Source of the DNA: Deltaproteobacteria bacterium
Lineage (GTDB): Bacteria > Myxococcota > B64-G9
Assembly: GCA_016935365.1 (NCBI GenBank)
Contig: JAFGRB010000058.1
Location: 1-64,000, forward strand
Reading direction: 5' to 3'
DNA: 64,000 bases
Below, one piece after another: positions 36,208-44,761 of this stretch. A program made the position numbers and the translations under genes. Below the pieces are notes generated by a model that saw nothing but the letters and a program-made list of their open reading frames with translations, was not told the DNA's origin and did not search any database. Each line of letters opens with the position of its first letter. The first letter of the stretch is position 1.

Positions 36208-37997
36208 AGTCCCATCGCGCGCATGTGATGCTGTGTGCAGGGACCGGCTGTGTCTCGAACGGATCCTTCGAGGTCAAGGCGGCGCTCGAGAAGGAGCTCG
36301 CCGAGCGAGACCTGCAGGACGAGATCGCGGTCGTCATGACAGGCTGCAACGGCTTCTGCGCCCAGGGCCCGGTCATGGTGGTCCAGCCTGGAGAGGTCTT
36401 CTACCAGCTCCTGGGTACGAAGGACATCCCCCATCTGGTCGAGGAGCACTTTCTGAAAGGCCGGCCGGTCGAGAGGCTCATGTACCGGCCGCCGGTAGAT
36501 AAGATCCCTGTGCCAAGGATGAGCGACATCGGCTTCTTCAAGAAGCAGCGCCTGATCGCTCTGCGCAACCGGGGGCTGATCGATCCCGAAAAGATCGACG
36601 AGTACATCGCCCGCGGTGGATACCAGGGCCTGAGCAAGGCGCTCACCGAGATGACCCCCGAGTCGATCGTCGAAGAGGTGACGAAATCGGGGCTGCGGGG
36701 CCGCGGGGGGGCGGGTTTTCCCACCGGCCGCAAGTGGGCCTCGGCCGCCAAGCACGCCAGCGACGAGAAGTACATCATCTGCAACGCCGACGAGGGCGAC
36801 CCGGGCGCCTTCATGGACCGGAGCATCATCGAGGGCGATCCGCACGCGGTCATCGAGGGCATGACCATCGCGGGCCGGGCGGTGGGCGCGCACGCGGGCT
36901 GGGTCTATATCCGGACGGAGTACCCGATCGCCATGGAGCGCCTCAACCTGGCCATCTCCCAGGCGCGGGACTACGGCCTGCTGGGCGCGGACATCCTCGG
37001 GTCCGGCTTCGACTTCGACATCCATGTCTTCCGGGGCGCGGGCGCGTTCGTCTGCGGTGAATCCAGCGCACTTCGGGCCTCCATCCAGGGGGATCCGCCC
37101 GAGCCGTCCGCCAAGCACATCCACGCGACGGAGCGGGGGCTCTTCCAGAAACCGACCGTGCTCAACAACGTCGAGACCCTGGCCAACGTGCCCGAGATCA
37201 TCCTCCGGGGGGGGGAGTGGTTCGCCGGCATCGGTACGGAGGGCAGCAAGGGCACGAAGGTCTTCGCCCTGGTCGGCAACGTCAACAACACCGGGCTGGT
37301 CGAAGTGCCCATGGGCACCACGTTGCGGGAGATCATCTTCGACATCGGCGGGGGCATGGAGAAGGGCAAGGAGTTCAAGGCGGTCCAGACCGGGGGGCCG
37401 TCGGGCGGCTGCATCCCAGCCTCGCTTCTGGACCTGCCCGTCGATTTCGACCGCCTCACCGAGGTCGGCTCCATGATGGGCTCCGGAGGCATGATCGTCA
37501 TGGACGAGGACACCTGCATGGTCGACGTCGCCAGGTACTTCCTGGACTTCCTGCGCGACGAGTCCTGCGGCAAGTGCACCGCCTGCCGGGAGGGCGTGGA
37601 TGCGATGTACCAGATCGTCAGCCGCATCTGCAACGGGCATGGCTGCGAGGGCGACATCGAGCTGCTCGAGGACCTGGGAGAGACGATCAAGGACACCGCG
37701 CTGTGCGGCCTGGGCACGAGCGCACCAAATCCCGTCCTGAGCACGATCGCGTACTTCCGGCAGGAGTATGAGACGCACATCTCCGAGCGTCGCTGCCCGG
37801 CCGGGGTCTGCAAGGCGCTCATCACCTACTCGATCGACGCCGAGAAGTGCAACGGCTGCACGCTATGCGCCAAGAACTGCCCCGAGAACGCGATCTCGGG
37901 CGACAAGAAGGAAGTCCACACGATCGATCAGAGCAAGTGCATCAAGTGCGGGATCTGCCGCGACGTCTGCAGGCGAGAGGCGGTGCTCGTTCAATGA
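36204..37997 (+). CDS. NuoF-like NAD(H)/FMN subunit with ferredoxin domains
   Basis: The protein has 597 residues. An N-terminal thioredoxin-like [2Fe-2S] domain (about 5-110) has CAGTGCVSNG and GCNGFCAQGP. The 51-kDa core follows: GRGGAGFPTGRKW near 165 (FMN), EGDPGAFMDRS, GAFVCGESSALRASIQG (NAD), an SLBB region and ESCGKCTACREG near 454 (4Fe-4S). It ends in two ferredoxin motifs, CNGCTLCAKNC and CIKCGICRDVC, near 549-590. This architecture is that of HydB of electron-bifurcating hydrogenases and NfnB/HylB-type subunits. It should exchange electrons with NAD(H). In the usual HydABC its partner would be HydA, which is missing here; a NuoG/HdrA hybrid takes that place. Confidence 0.92.
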   Translation: MKSHRAHVMLCAGTGCVSNGSFEVKAALEKELAERDLQDEIAVVMTGCNGFCAQGPVMVVQPGEVFYQLLGTKDIPHLVEEHFLKGRPVERLMYRPPVDKIPVPRMSDIGFFKKQRLIALRNRGLIDPEKIDEYIARGGYQGLSKALTEMTPESIVEEVTKSGLRGRGGAGFPTGRKWASAAKHASDEKYIICNADEGDPGAFMDRSIIEGDPHAVIEGMTIAGRAVGAHAGWVYIRTEYPIAMERLNLAISQARDYGLLGADILGSGFDFDIHVFRGAGAFVCGESSALRASIQGDPPEPSAKHIHATERGLFQKPTVLNNVETLANVPEIILRGGEWFAGIGTEGSKGTKVFALVGNVNNTGLVEVPMGTTLREIIFDIGGGMEKGKEFKAVQTGGPSGGCIPASLLDLPVDFDRLTEVGSMMGSGGMIVMDEDTCMVDVARYFLDFLRDESCGKCTACREGVDAMYQIVSRICNGHGCEGDIELLEDLGETIKDTALCGLGTSAPNPVLSTIAYFRQEYETHISERRCPAGVCKALITYSIDAEKCNGCTLCAKNCPENAISGDKKEVHTIDQSKCIKCGICRDVCRREAVLVQ

Positions 37998-38377
37998 GGC
38001 TCGAGGAAGTGCAGCGCATCCTGGAAGCCAGGCCAGCCTGGACCGTGAGGCTCCCGAGGAACGGCGAGCGCGAGGTGGTCTCGTGCCTGGCCACCGATCT
38101 GATGAGCGACGCCCTGACCACGACGGGCGAGGGCTCGCTGCTGCTGACCGGCCTGACGAACTCGCAGGTGATCCGCACTGCCGGGATCGTGGACCTGGCC
38201 GCGATCTGCTTCGTCCGGGGCAAGTCGCCCCAGCCCGAGACGGTCGAGCTGGCGGAGAAGATGGGCGTCCGGCTGCTGGTCACGGATCTGTCCATGTTCG
38301 AGGCCTGCGGCCGGCTTTACGAGAAGGGACTGCGAGCAGCCGTTGGAGATGAGGGCGATTGTCGGACGAGAGAGTAA
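37994..38377 (+). CDS. DRTGG-domain protein (copy 1)
   Basis: The protein has 127 residues. The core VVSCLATDLMSDALTTTGEGSLLLTGLTNSQVIRTAGIVDLAAICFVRGKSP is the pattern of stand-alone DRTGG-like proteins found in [FeFe]-hydrogenase clusters of Clostridia and Thermotogae. The DRTGG domain is named after a region linked to HPr kinase and phosphotransacetylase; its role is unknown. It overlaps nuoF by 4 bases and the next gene by 19 bases. A paralogue is encoded at 39276-39623. Context says it belongs to the regulation or assembly of the redox complex. Confidence 0.75.
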   Translation: MRLEEVQRILEARPAWTVRLPRNGEREVVSCLATDLMSDALTTTGEGSLLLTGLTNSQVIRTAGIVDLAAICFVRGKSPQPETVELAEKMGVRLLVTDLSMFEACGRLYEKGLRAAVGDEGDCRTRE

Positions 38378-39279
38378 CCAAGCTGCAGGAGCTCGTCTAC
38401 GAGCTCCGGGTCGGCGAGATCATGCACGAGGACGTGATCAGCGTGTCACCGGAAACCCCCATGAGCGAGCTGCGCGAGATCCTGCGCATCAACCGCATCT
38501 CGGGCACGCCGGTGATGAGAGACGGCAGCCTGGTCGGGATGATCAGCATCGAGGACTTCATCCGCTGGCTGGTGAAAAGCGACGGGGACTGCCGGGTGGA
38601 GGCGAAGATGACCCGGGACGTCAGGACGGTCTTCGCCGACGAGCCCCTCATCCAGGCGGTCAACAAGCTGGAGCGCTTCGGCTTCGGCCGCCTGCCCGTC
38701 CTGGACCGAAAGAGCGGCAAGCTGGCGGGGGTGCTGACCAAGGGAGACATCATCGAGGGCCTGCTGAAGAAACTCGAGATCGACTACCACGAGGCCGAGA
38801 TGATGGGCGCGCGCTCGAGCCACGTCTTCGAGGACATCATCGCCGACTCGAGCGCGCTGCTGTTCGAGTACCAGGTGCCGGGCAAGGACTTCACCCGGGC
38901 CGGCGCCTGCGCGAGCGGCCTGAAGACCACGCTCAGGCGGCTTGGCATCCACCCGCAGACGGCGCGCCGGGCCGCGATCGCGTGCTACGAGGCCGAGATG
39001 AACCTGATCGTCCACACCGACGGCGGGCGGATAGAGGCGCGGGTGGACGGGCGCGCGATCCGCATCCAGGCGCTCGACGAGGGACCGGGGATCGAGGACG
39101 TGGCGCGCGCCATGCAGCCCGGCTACTCGACCGCCCCGGACTGGGTGCGGGAGCTCGGATTCGGCGCCGGCATGGGCCTGGTGAACATCGACAAGTGCGC
39201 GGACCGGATGGAGATCGACTCCACCACCGGCAAGGGGACGAGGATCGAGGTGGAGATCTTGCTGGAGACAGAGCCATGA
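38359..39279 (+). CDS. CBS-pair / HATPase anti-sigma-like protein
   Basis: The protein has 306 residues, with a TTG start preceded by GGAGATGAGGG. Two CBS motifs (about 18-70 and 80-140: IMHEDVISVSPETPMSELREIL and MTRDVRTVFADEPLIQAV) form an adenosyl-nucleotide-binding Bateman module. Residues 170-305 are a GHKL ATPase of the RsbW type (CYEAEMNLIVH, ALDEGPGIEDV, GFGAGMGLVNIDKCADRM). These CBS-HATPase proteins occur with DRTGG and PHP proteins in hydrogenase clusters. It could sense AMP/ATP or NAD(H) and act on a partner by phosphorylation or anti-sigma binding, which is inference. It overlaps both neighbours. Confidence 0.8.
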   Translation: MSDERVTKLQELVYELRVGEIMHEDVISVSPETPMSELREILRINRISGTPVMRDGSLVGMISIEDFIRWLVKSDGDCRVEAKMTRDVRTVFADEPLIQAVNKLERFGFGRLPVLDRKSGKLAGVLTKGDIIEGLLKKLEIDYHEAEMMGARSSHVFEDIIADSSALLFEYQVPGKDFTRAGACASGLKTTLRRLGIHPQTARRAAIACYEAEMNLIVHTDGGRIEARVDGRAIRIQALDEGPGIEDVARAMQPGYSTAPDWVRELGFGAGMGLVNIDKCADRMEIDSTTGKGTRIEVEILLETEP

Positions 39280-39623
39280 CCCTGGCGGAGATCATAGACC
39301 GGCTGGGCCTGCAGGTCAGAGCCGGAGATGCGGCCCTCCGACGAGATGTCGAGCGCGGCTACGCGAGCGACCTGATGAGCGACGTGATCGCCAACGGGCT
39401 CGAGGGCGATCTATGGATCACCCTGCAGACTCACCAGAACACGGTCGCGGTCGCGAGCATGAAGGGGCTGGCGGGCATCGTGCTCGTCAACAGCCGCGAG
39501 CCCGAGCCGGACACGCTGGAGAAGGCCAGGCGGGAGTCGATCCCGCTGCTGGTCAGCGAGCTGCCGGCCTTCGAGCTGATCGGGCGCTTGCACGGCTTGG
39601 GCTTGACGGGACTGAGAGCGTGA
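39276..39623 (+). CDS. DRTGG-domain protein (copy 2)
   Basis: The protein has 115 residues. It shares the YASDLMSDVIANGLEGDLWIT and GLAGIVLVNSREPEPDTLEKA pattern with the copy at 37994-38377 (about one third identical by eye). The ATG overlaps the CBS-HATPase stop by 4 bases, and its own stop overlaps the PHP gene by 4 bases, showing tight co-translation. Function is unknown. Two DRTGG copies flanking a CBS-ATPase is the arrangement seen in clostridial hydrogenase clusters. Confidence 0.75.
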   Translation: MTLAEIIDRLGLQVRAGDAALRRDVERGYASDLMSDVIANGLEGDLWITLQTHQNTVAVASMKGLAGIVLVNSREPEPDTLEKARRESIPLLVSELPAFELIGRLHGLGLTGLRA

Positions 39624-40336
39624 GGAGCCTGTGTGCCGATCTGCACATCCATACCTGCCTTTCGCCCTGTGCAGAAAGGGAGATGTCGCCCTTGCAGATC
39701 GTCAGGCGAGCGCTGGAGAGGGACCTGGACTTGATCGCCATCTGTGACCACAACTCGGCAGAGAACGTACAGGCGGTCCGCCGGGCCGCCGCGGGCACTT
39801 GCCTGGGCGTGATCGGCGGGATGGAGATCACGACCCGGGAGGAGATCCACATGCTGGGCCTCTTCGGCCGGGACCGGGATCTCCTGTCCGTCCAGCAGCT
39901 CGTCCACGAGAAGCTGCCGGGCGAGAACGAGCCCGAGTTTTTCGGCGAGCAGCTGGTCATGAACGAGCGGGACGAGGTCGTGGGCTGCCAGACCGCCCTG
40001 CTGATCGGCGCGACGGAGCTGGGGCTCGAGGAGGCGGTGGCCTGCATCCACGCGCAGGGCGGTCTCGCCATCGCGGCCCACATCGATAGGCCCAGCTTCA
40101 GCCTCCGGAGCCAGATCGGCTTCGTGCCGGACGACCTGGACCTGGACGCGCTGGAGGTCTGGGAGCCGGATGCGGAGGACCTGCCGGAAGACATGGCCGT
40201 GCTCCGATCGTCGGATGCGCACCGCCTGGACGAGATCGGCAGCCGCCGGACCCTGCTCGAGATGGAGTCGGCGACCTTCGAGGAGCTCGGGATGGCCTTG
40301 AAGGGCATGCACGGCAGGCGGGTGGTGAGCCGATGA
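39620..40336 (+). CDS. PHP-domain phosphoesterase-like protein
   Basis: The protein has 238 residues, with a GTG start that overlaps the previous stop. The PHP metal motifs are visible: DLHIHTCLSPC, ICDHNSAEN, GMEITTREEIHMLGLFG, IAAHIDRPSF and SSDAHRLDEIG. PHP domains hydrolyse phosphoesters with two or three metals. This branch (with the LSPCAEREMSP segment) is typical of the small PHP proteins in [FeFe]- and Hdr-type redox clusters. The substrate is unknown. The Cys in LSPC is conserved in that group. It is followed after 13 bases by the small HATPase gene. Confidence 0.82.
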   Translation: MRSLCADLHIHTCLSPCAEREMSPLQIVRRALERDLDLIAICDHNSAENVQAVRRAAAGTCLGVIGGMEITTREEIHMLGLFGRDRDLLSVQQLVHEKLPGENEPEFFGEQLVMNERDEVVGCQTALLIGATELGLEEAVACIHAQGGLAIAAHIDRPSFSLRSQIGFVPDDLDLDALEVWEPDAEDLPEDMAVLRSSDAHRLDEIGSRRTLLEMESATFEELGMALKGMHGRRVVSR

Positions 40337-40349
40337 GAGAGGACGCCGC

Positions 40350-40808
40350 GTGGAAGACCTGTCTCTGCACCTGCTCGATCTCGCGGAGAACTCGATCCGC
40401 TCGCAAGCGACCCGGATCGAGATCTCGCTGGTGGAGGAAATGGAGCGCGATCTGCTGACAGTCCGCGTGAAGGACAACGGCAAGGGCATGGACCTGGACG
40501 CCGCGGGCCGGGCGGTCGACCCCTTCTTCTCGACCAAGCCCGGCAAGAAAGTCGGGCTGGGCCTGGCGCTGCTGGCGCAGGCGGCCCGGGAGGCCGAGGG
40601 CGCGCTCGAGGTCGTCTCGAAGCCGGGCCAGGGGACCGAGGTGAAGGCGACCTTCCGTCACAGCCACCCCGATCGAAAGCCGCTGGGAGACATCGCGGCG
40701 ACCATCGAGGTCCTGGTGGCCGGTAATCCGGAAATCGATTTCGTGTTCGAACACAGGAAGGGCGGGGAGCACACCCGCCTGGACACGAGGGAAATGACCC
40801 GATCATGA
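40350..40808 (+). CDS. small HATPase-domain protein
   Basis: The protein has 152 residues, with a GTG start. It has only a GHKL ATPase domain: N box LLDLAENSIRSQA, G1 VKDNGKGMD, and the LDPFFSTKPGKKVGLGLALL lid segment. It has neither a DHp helix nor a sensor. The last 45 or so residues (IEVLVAGNPEIDFVFEHRKG) form a short extra domain seen in similar proteins of hydrogenase clusters. It could be a kinase half that works with the CBS-HATPase or the PHP protein. It overlaps the next gene (NuoG/HdrA hybrid) by 4 bases, so it is strictly co-translated. Confidence 0.78.
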   Translation: MEDLSLHLLDLAENSIRSQATRIEISLVEEMERDLLTVRVKDNGKGMDLDAAGRAVDPFFSTKPGKKVGLGLALLAQAAREAEGALEVVSKPGQGTEVKATFRHSHPDRKPLGDIAATIEVLVAGNPEIDFVFEHRKGGEHTRLDTREMTRS

Positions 40809-43800
40809 TCAAGATGCAAATCGACGGACAGGAAGTCAGCGCACAGCCCGACAGCACCGTGCTCGAGGCCTGCCGCAGCGCGGGCATCCAGATCCCCACG
40901 CTCTGCTACCACAAGTCGCTCTCGCCGTACGGAGCCTGCCGGCTGTGTCTGGTCGAGATCGAGGAGCGTGGGCGTCCCCGCATCCGGGCCTCGTGCGTCT
41001 ACCCGGTCGAGGAAGGCCTGGTGGTCCACACGAACACGGACAAGGTGCGCCACCACCGACGGATGATGGCCGAGCTGCTGCTGGCGCGCTGCCCGGGCTC
41101 GGCCGCGATCCGCCAGATCGCAGCCGATCTCGGGGTGGAGGAGGCGCGATTCCCGCAGAAGGACGAGGACTGCATCCTGTGCGGCCTGTGCGTCCGGGTC
41201 TGCGAGGAGAAGATGGGGATCGGCGCGGTGGACTTCTCGGCCCGGGGAAGCGAGAGGAAGGTCGGGCCGGCCTACGATCGGAAGTCCCCGGTCTGCATGG
41301 CATGCGGCGCCTGCGAGTCGATCTGCCCCATGGAGAAGAAGCTGCCCGAGGCCGTGTCCAGCCGGGCCGTGCGGCCCTCGCTGGCGGGCTTCGACGCGGG
41401 GCTCACGCGCCGTTCCTCCATCTACATCCCCTTCCAGCAGGCCGTGCCGAACGTGCCGGTCATCGATCGGGATACCTGCGCCCACTTCCTCACCGGCGGC
41501 GGCTGCAAGACCTGCCTGGACTTCTGCGAGGCCGGCGCGATCGACTTCGGCCAGCAGGACGAGCAGCTGGCGCTCGACGTGGGGGCGGTGATCGTCTCGC
41601 CCGGCTTCGAGCTCTTCGACCACGCCCTGCGATCCGAGTATGGCTTCGGGCTCTACCCCAACGTCATCAGCAGCCTGCAGCTCGAGCGCGTGCTCTCGGC
41701 CAGCGGGCCCTACCGGGGCCATCTGCAGCGGCCGGTAGACGGCAAGGTGCCGGACAGGATGGCCTTCATCCAGTGCGTGGGCTCTCGCGAGGCGGACGCG
41801 AACTTCTGCTCCTCGGTCTGCTGCATGTACGCGGTCAAGCACGCCCTGATGGCCAGAGAGCACTGCCCGGATCTGGCCTGCACGATCTTCTACATGGACA
41901 TGCGCGCGTTCGGGAAGGGCTTCGACGCTTACTATCAGCGGGCCGTCGACGACGGAGTGCGCTTCGTCCGCGCCCGCCCGGCCAACGTGCAGGAGGTGGG
42001 AGAGGGGAAGAACCTCCTGATCCGCTATCAGGACGAGAGCGGCGAGTTCCGCTCGGAGGAGTTCGATCTCGTCATCCTCTCGTGCGGGATGCGGCCGTCC
42101 GAGGACAACGGCATGCTGGCCGAGCGCCTGGGCATCGGGCTCGACGAGCGGGGCTTCTGCAGGACCGAGGCCTTCGATCCGATGAGGACCAGCCGGCCGG
42201 GCGTCTTCGTCTGCGGCGCCTTCTCGGAGCCCAAGGACATCCCGGAGACGGTCATCCAGGCCAGCGGCGCCGCGGCCAAGTCGATGGCCCTGCTTGCGGA
42301 AGCGCGGGGCACCATGGTCTCGCCGAAGGCCTATCCGCCGGAGAGAGACGTGACCGGTGAGGAGCCCCGGATCGGTGTCTTCGTGTGCCACTGCGGCCGC
42401 AACATCGGCAGCGTGGTCAACGTCCCCGAGGTGGTCGCGTACGCCGAGGAGCTCCCGGACGTCGTCTACGCCACCGATAACCTCTTCACCTGCTCGCAGG
42501 ACACCCAGGAGCTCATCAAGAAGGTCATCGCCGACGAGAAGCTCAACCGGGTCGTGGTGGCCTCGTGCACCCCGCGGACCCACGAGCCGCTCTTCCGGGA
42601 CACGGTCCGGGAAGCGGGGCTCAACCGCTATCTCTTCGAGATGGCCAACATCCGCGATCAGTGCTCCTGGGTCCACATGCACGAGCCGCAGGCGGCGACG
42701 AGCAAGGCCAAGGACCTGGTGCGGATGGCGATCGCCAAGGCGAGGCTCCTCGAGCCGCTGCAGGAGCGCAGCATGTCCCCCAACCACGAGGCGCTGGTGA
42801 TCGGCGGGGGCGTCGCCGGCATGTCGGCCGCCATCGGCCTCGCGGACCAGGGCTTCCAGGTCCATCTGGTGGAGCGCGAGCCGGAGCTCGGTGGCCACGC
42901 GCGCCACGTCCATTTCCTGCCGCGCGGGGAGGAGCCCAAGGCCTTTCTGGCCGAGCGGATAGACCGGGTCACGTCCCACCCCCGCATCAAGCTCTACCTC
43001 GGATCCGTGCTGAAGTCGGTGGAGGGCTTCGTGGGCAGGTTCACGAGCACCATCGTGACGAACGGTACGCAACATGGAATCGAGCACGGCGTGGTGATCG
43101 TGGCCACCGGCGCAGGCATGCTCGAGACCGAGGAGTACCTGTACGGAAAGGACGAGCGGGTCATAAGCCAGGTCGCCTTCGAGAGCGAGCTGGCCGCAGG
43201 CGAGTGCGAGCTCGACAACGTGGTCATGATCCAGTGCGTCGGCTCGCGCGACGACGAGCGGCCGTACTGCAGCCGGCTGTGCTGCAACCACGCCATCCGG
43301 AACGCGCTCAAGCTCAAGGAGCTCAAGCCGCAGGCGAACGTCTTCGTCCTCTACCGGGACGTGCGCGCCTACGGCTTCCGCGAGCAGCTCTACACCCTGG
43401 CCCGGGAGAAGGGCGTGCGCTTCATCCGCTACGAGCCGGAGCGCAAGCCGGAGGTCTCCCAGGCCGGCGAGAAGCTGCGGGTCGAGGTCGACGATCCGAT
43501 CCTGCAGTCGAGGCTGGCCATCGACTGCGATCGGCTGGTGCTCTCGCTGGCGGTCGTGCCCCGGGAGGATACCGAGAATCTGGCCAAGATGCTCAAGGTG
43601 CCGATCAACCAGGAGAAGTTCTACCTGGAGGCCCACATGAAGCTCAGGCCGGTGGACTTCGCATCCGAGGGCATCTTTCTGTGCGGCCTGGCGCACTCGC
43701 CCAAGGATCTCAGCGAGACGGTGGCCCAGGCCATGGGCGCGGCGGGCCGAGCCTCGACGATTCTGGCCAACGAGGAGCTGCCGCTGGAGTCCGCGATCTC

Positions 43801-44044
43801 CGAGGTCGTGGACGCGAACTGCGACGGCTGCGCGTACTGCATCGATCCCTGTCCATACGATGCGCTGACGCTCCTGGAGTACAAGCGCAAGGGCGAGATC
43901 AAGAAGACGGTCCAGACGAACGAGGCGCTGTGCAAGGGCTGTGGCGTCTGCCAGGCGACCTGTCCCAAGCAGGGCATCTTCGTGCGGAGCTTCAAGCTGG
44001 ATCAGCTCAACGCGATGGTCGAGGCAGCCCTGGAGATGGGCTGA
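40805..44044 (+). CDS. NuoG N-terminal module fused to HdrA lacking its first flavin module
   Basis: The protein has 1079 residues. Residues 1-75 carry a [2Fe-2S] site (Cys34, Cys45, Cys48, Cys64). The following HHRRMMAELLLARCPGSAA lacks the His-Cys3 cluster of true NuoG. Two 4Fe-4S motifs follow (123-133 and 164-174). From about 190 the sequence is HdrA: IPFQQAVPNVPVID, CKTCLDFCEAGAIDF, VCHCGRNIGSVV near 525, the second FAD segment GGGVAGMSAAIGLADQGF near 663, and two C-terminal ferredoxins (CDGCAYCIDPCP, CKGCGVCQATCP). The N-terminal GGG...DKTFPTNDC flavin half is absent; it is encoded at 34920. This should be the hub accepting electrons from NuoEF and feeding the HdrA flavin. Confidence 0.9.
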   Translation: MIKMQIDGQEVSAQPDSTVLEACRSAGIQIPTLCYHKSLSPYGACRLCLVEIEERGRPRIRASCVYPVEEGLVVHTNTDKVRHHRRMMAELLLARCPGSAAIRQIAADLGVEEARFPQKDEDCILCGLCVRVCEEKMGIGAVDFSARGSERKVGPAYDRKSPVCMACGACESICPMEKKLPEAVSSRAVRPSLAGFDAGLTRRSSIYIPFQQAVPNVPVIDRDTCAHFLTGGGCKTCLDFCEAGAIDFGQQDEQLALDVGAVIVSPGFELFDHALRSEYGFGLYPNVISSLQLERVLSASGPYRGHLQRPVDGKVPDRMAFIQCVGSREADANFCSSVCCMYAVKHALMAREHCPDLACTIFYMDMRAFGKGFDAYYQRAVDDGVRFVRARPANVQEVGEGKNLLIRYQDESGEFRSEEFDLVILSCGMRPSEDNGMLAERLGIGLDERGFCRTEAFDPMRTSRPGVFVCGAFSEPKDIPETVIQASGAAAKSMALLAEARGTMVSPKAYPPERDVTGEEPRIGVFVCHCGRNIGSVVNVPEVVAYAEELPDVVYATDNLFTCSQDTQELIKKVIADEKLNRVVVASCTPRTHEPLFRDTVREAGLNRYLFEMANIRDQCSWVHMHEPQAATSKAKDLVRMAIAKARLLEPLQERSMSPNHEALVIGGGVAGMSAAIGLADQGFQVHLVEREPELGGHARHVHFLPRGEEPKAFLAERIDRVTSHPRIKLYLGSVLKSVEGFVGRFTSTIVTNGTQHGIEHGVVIVATGAGMLETEEYLYGKDERVISQVAFESELAAGECELDNVVMIQCVGSRDDERPYCSRLCCNHAIRNALKLKELKPQANVFVLYRDVRAYGFREQLYTLAREKGVRFIRYEPERKPEVSQAGEKLRVEVDDPILQSRLAIDCDRLVLSLAVVPREDTENLAKMLKVPINQEKFYLEAHMKLRPVDFASEGIFLCGLAHSPKDLSETVAQAMGAAGRASTILANEELPLESAISEVVDANCDGCAYCIDPCPYDALTLLEYKRKGEIKKTVQTNEALCKGCGVCQATCPKQGIFVRSFKLDQLNAMVEAALEMG

Positions 44045-44066
44045 GCGCGGCCGAGGAGAGACGGAG

Positions 44067-44480
44067 ATGTCGGAAGAAGAATTCGAACCCACGATCATCG
44101 CGTTCTGCTGCAACTGGTGCTCCTACGCCGGAGCGGATCTGGCGGGCACGTCCCGGATCCAGTACCCGCCTAACGTTAGGAACATCCGGGTCATGTGCTC
44201 GGGCATGGTGCACCCCAACATGGTGATCGAGGCCCTGACCAAGGGCGCCGACGGCGTGATCATCTGCGGATGCCATCCGGGAGACTGCCATTACATCGAG
44301 GGCAACCTCAGGGCGGAGAAGCGAGCCGAGGCCATCGATCTGATGCTGGAGGACTTTGGGCTCGAGCCCGAGCGCTTTCGGCTGGAGTGGGTCTCGGCCT
44401 CGGAAGGACCTCGCTTCGCCGAGGTGATGAAGGACGTGGTGGAGTCGATCCGCGAGCTGGGACCCAGCCCGTACCGTTGA
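44067..44480 (+). CDS. MvhD-like [2Fe-2S] adaptor (copy 1)
   Basis: The protein has 137 residues. It has the MvhD signature: CNWCSYAGADLAGTSRIQYPPN, RVMCSGMVHPNMVIEAL, GADGVIICGCHPGDCHYIEGN. MvhD binds a [2Fe-2S] cluster and joins a hydrogenase (MvhAG) or another donor to HdrA in methanogens and bacteria. Here it follows the NuoG/HdrA hybrid by 22 bases, so it may serve that module. A second MvhD copy at 49400 lies next to the full HdrA and the Flx genes. Two copies agree with two HdrA modules. Confidence 0.9.
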   Translation: MSEEEFEPTIIAFCCNWCSYAGADLAGTSRIQYPPNVRNIRVMCSGMVHPNMVIEALTKGADGVIICGCHPGDCHYIEGNLRAEKRAEAIDLMLEDFGLEPERFRLEWVSASEGPRFAEVMKDVVESIRELGPSPYR

Positions 44481-44515
44481 TCAGAGCGGGAACAAGGAGT
44501 GGCAAGGAGGATCTC

Positions 44516-44728
44516 ATGGAGCCTGAGAGCGTACGGTTTTTCGAGGATGAGAAGTTCATGTGGGACGGAGAGATCTACGAGACCCGGGACGCGGCCGAGG
44601 CGCGGCGCAAGGAGTACGAGGCCGAGAACTTCCAGACGCAGGTGGTCGAGGCGGAGAACGCCTATCTCGTCTACTCGCGCCGGGTCGTCAAGGAAGTCGT
44701 GGTCGAGGGAGAGCCCCCGCCTGCCTGA
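44516..44728 (+). CDS. small acidic protein of the Hdr cluster
   Basis: This 70-residue protein is not recognised. The start at 44516 has AAGGAGG upstream. It is acidic and aromatic-rich at the N-terminus (ESVRFFEDEKFMWDGEIY), with a helical, Glu-rich middle and a C-terminus VKEVVVEGEPPP. It has no Cys and no membrane helix. It lies between mvhD and hdrC with short spacers, so it is translated with the complex. It could be a structural or assembly subunit. Confidence 0.7.
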   Translation: MEPESVRFFEDEKFMWDGEIYETRDAAEARRKEYEAENFQTQVVEAENAYLVYSRRVVKEVVVEGEPPPA

Positions 44729-44761
44729 TGAGGCGGATCGGGGACAAGGAGCAACGGAGCG

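Noticed and set aside
40805..44044. HydA ([FeFe] hydrogenase) in the NuoEF cluster
   Set aside because: No H-cluster motifs are seen; after the ferredoxin motifs the protein is HdrA.
40658..44113. 1151-codon open frame on the minus strand
   Set aside because: It is antisense to the NuoG/HdrA hybrid along its whole length; its protein is rich in His, Arg, Leu and Asp without motifs. High GC content removes stops on the opposite strand.
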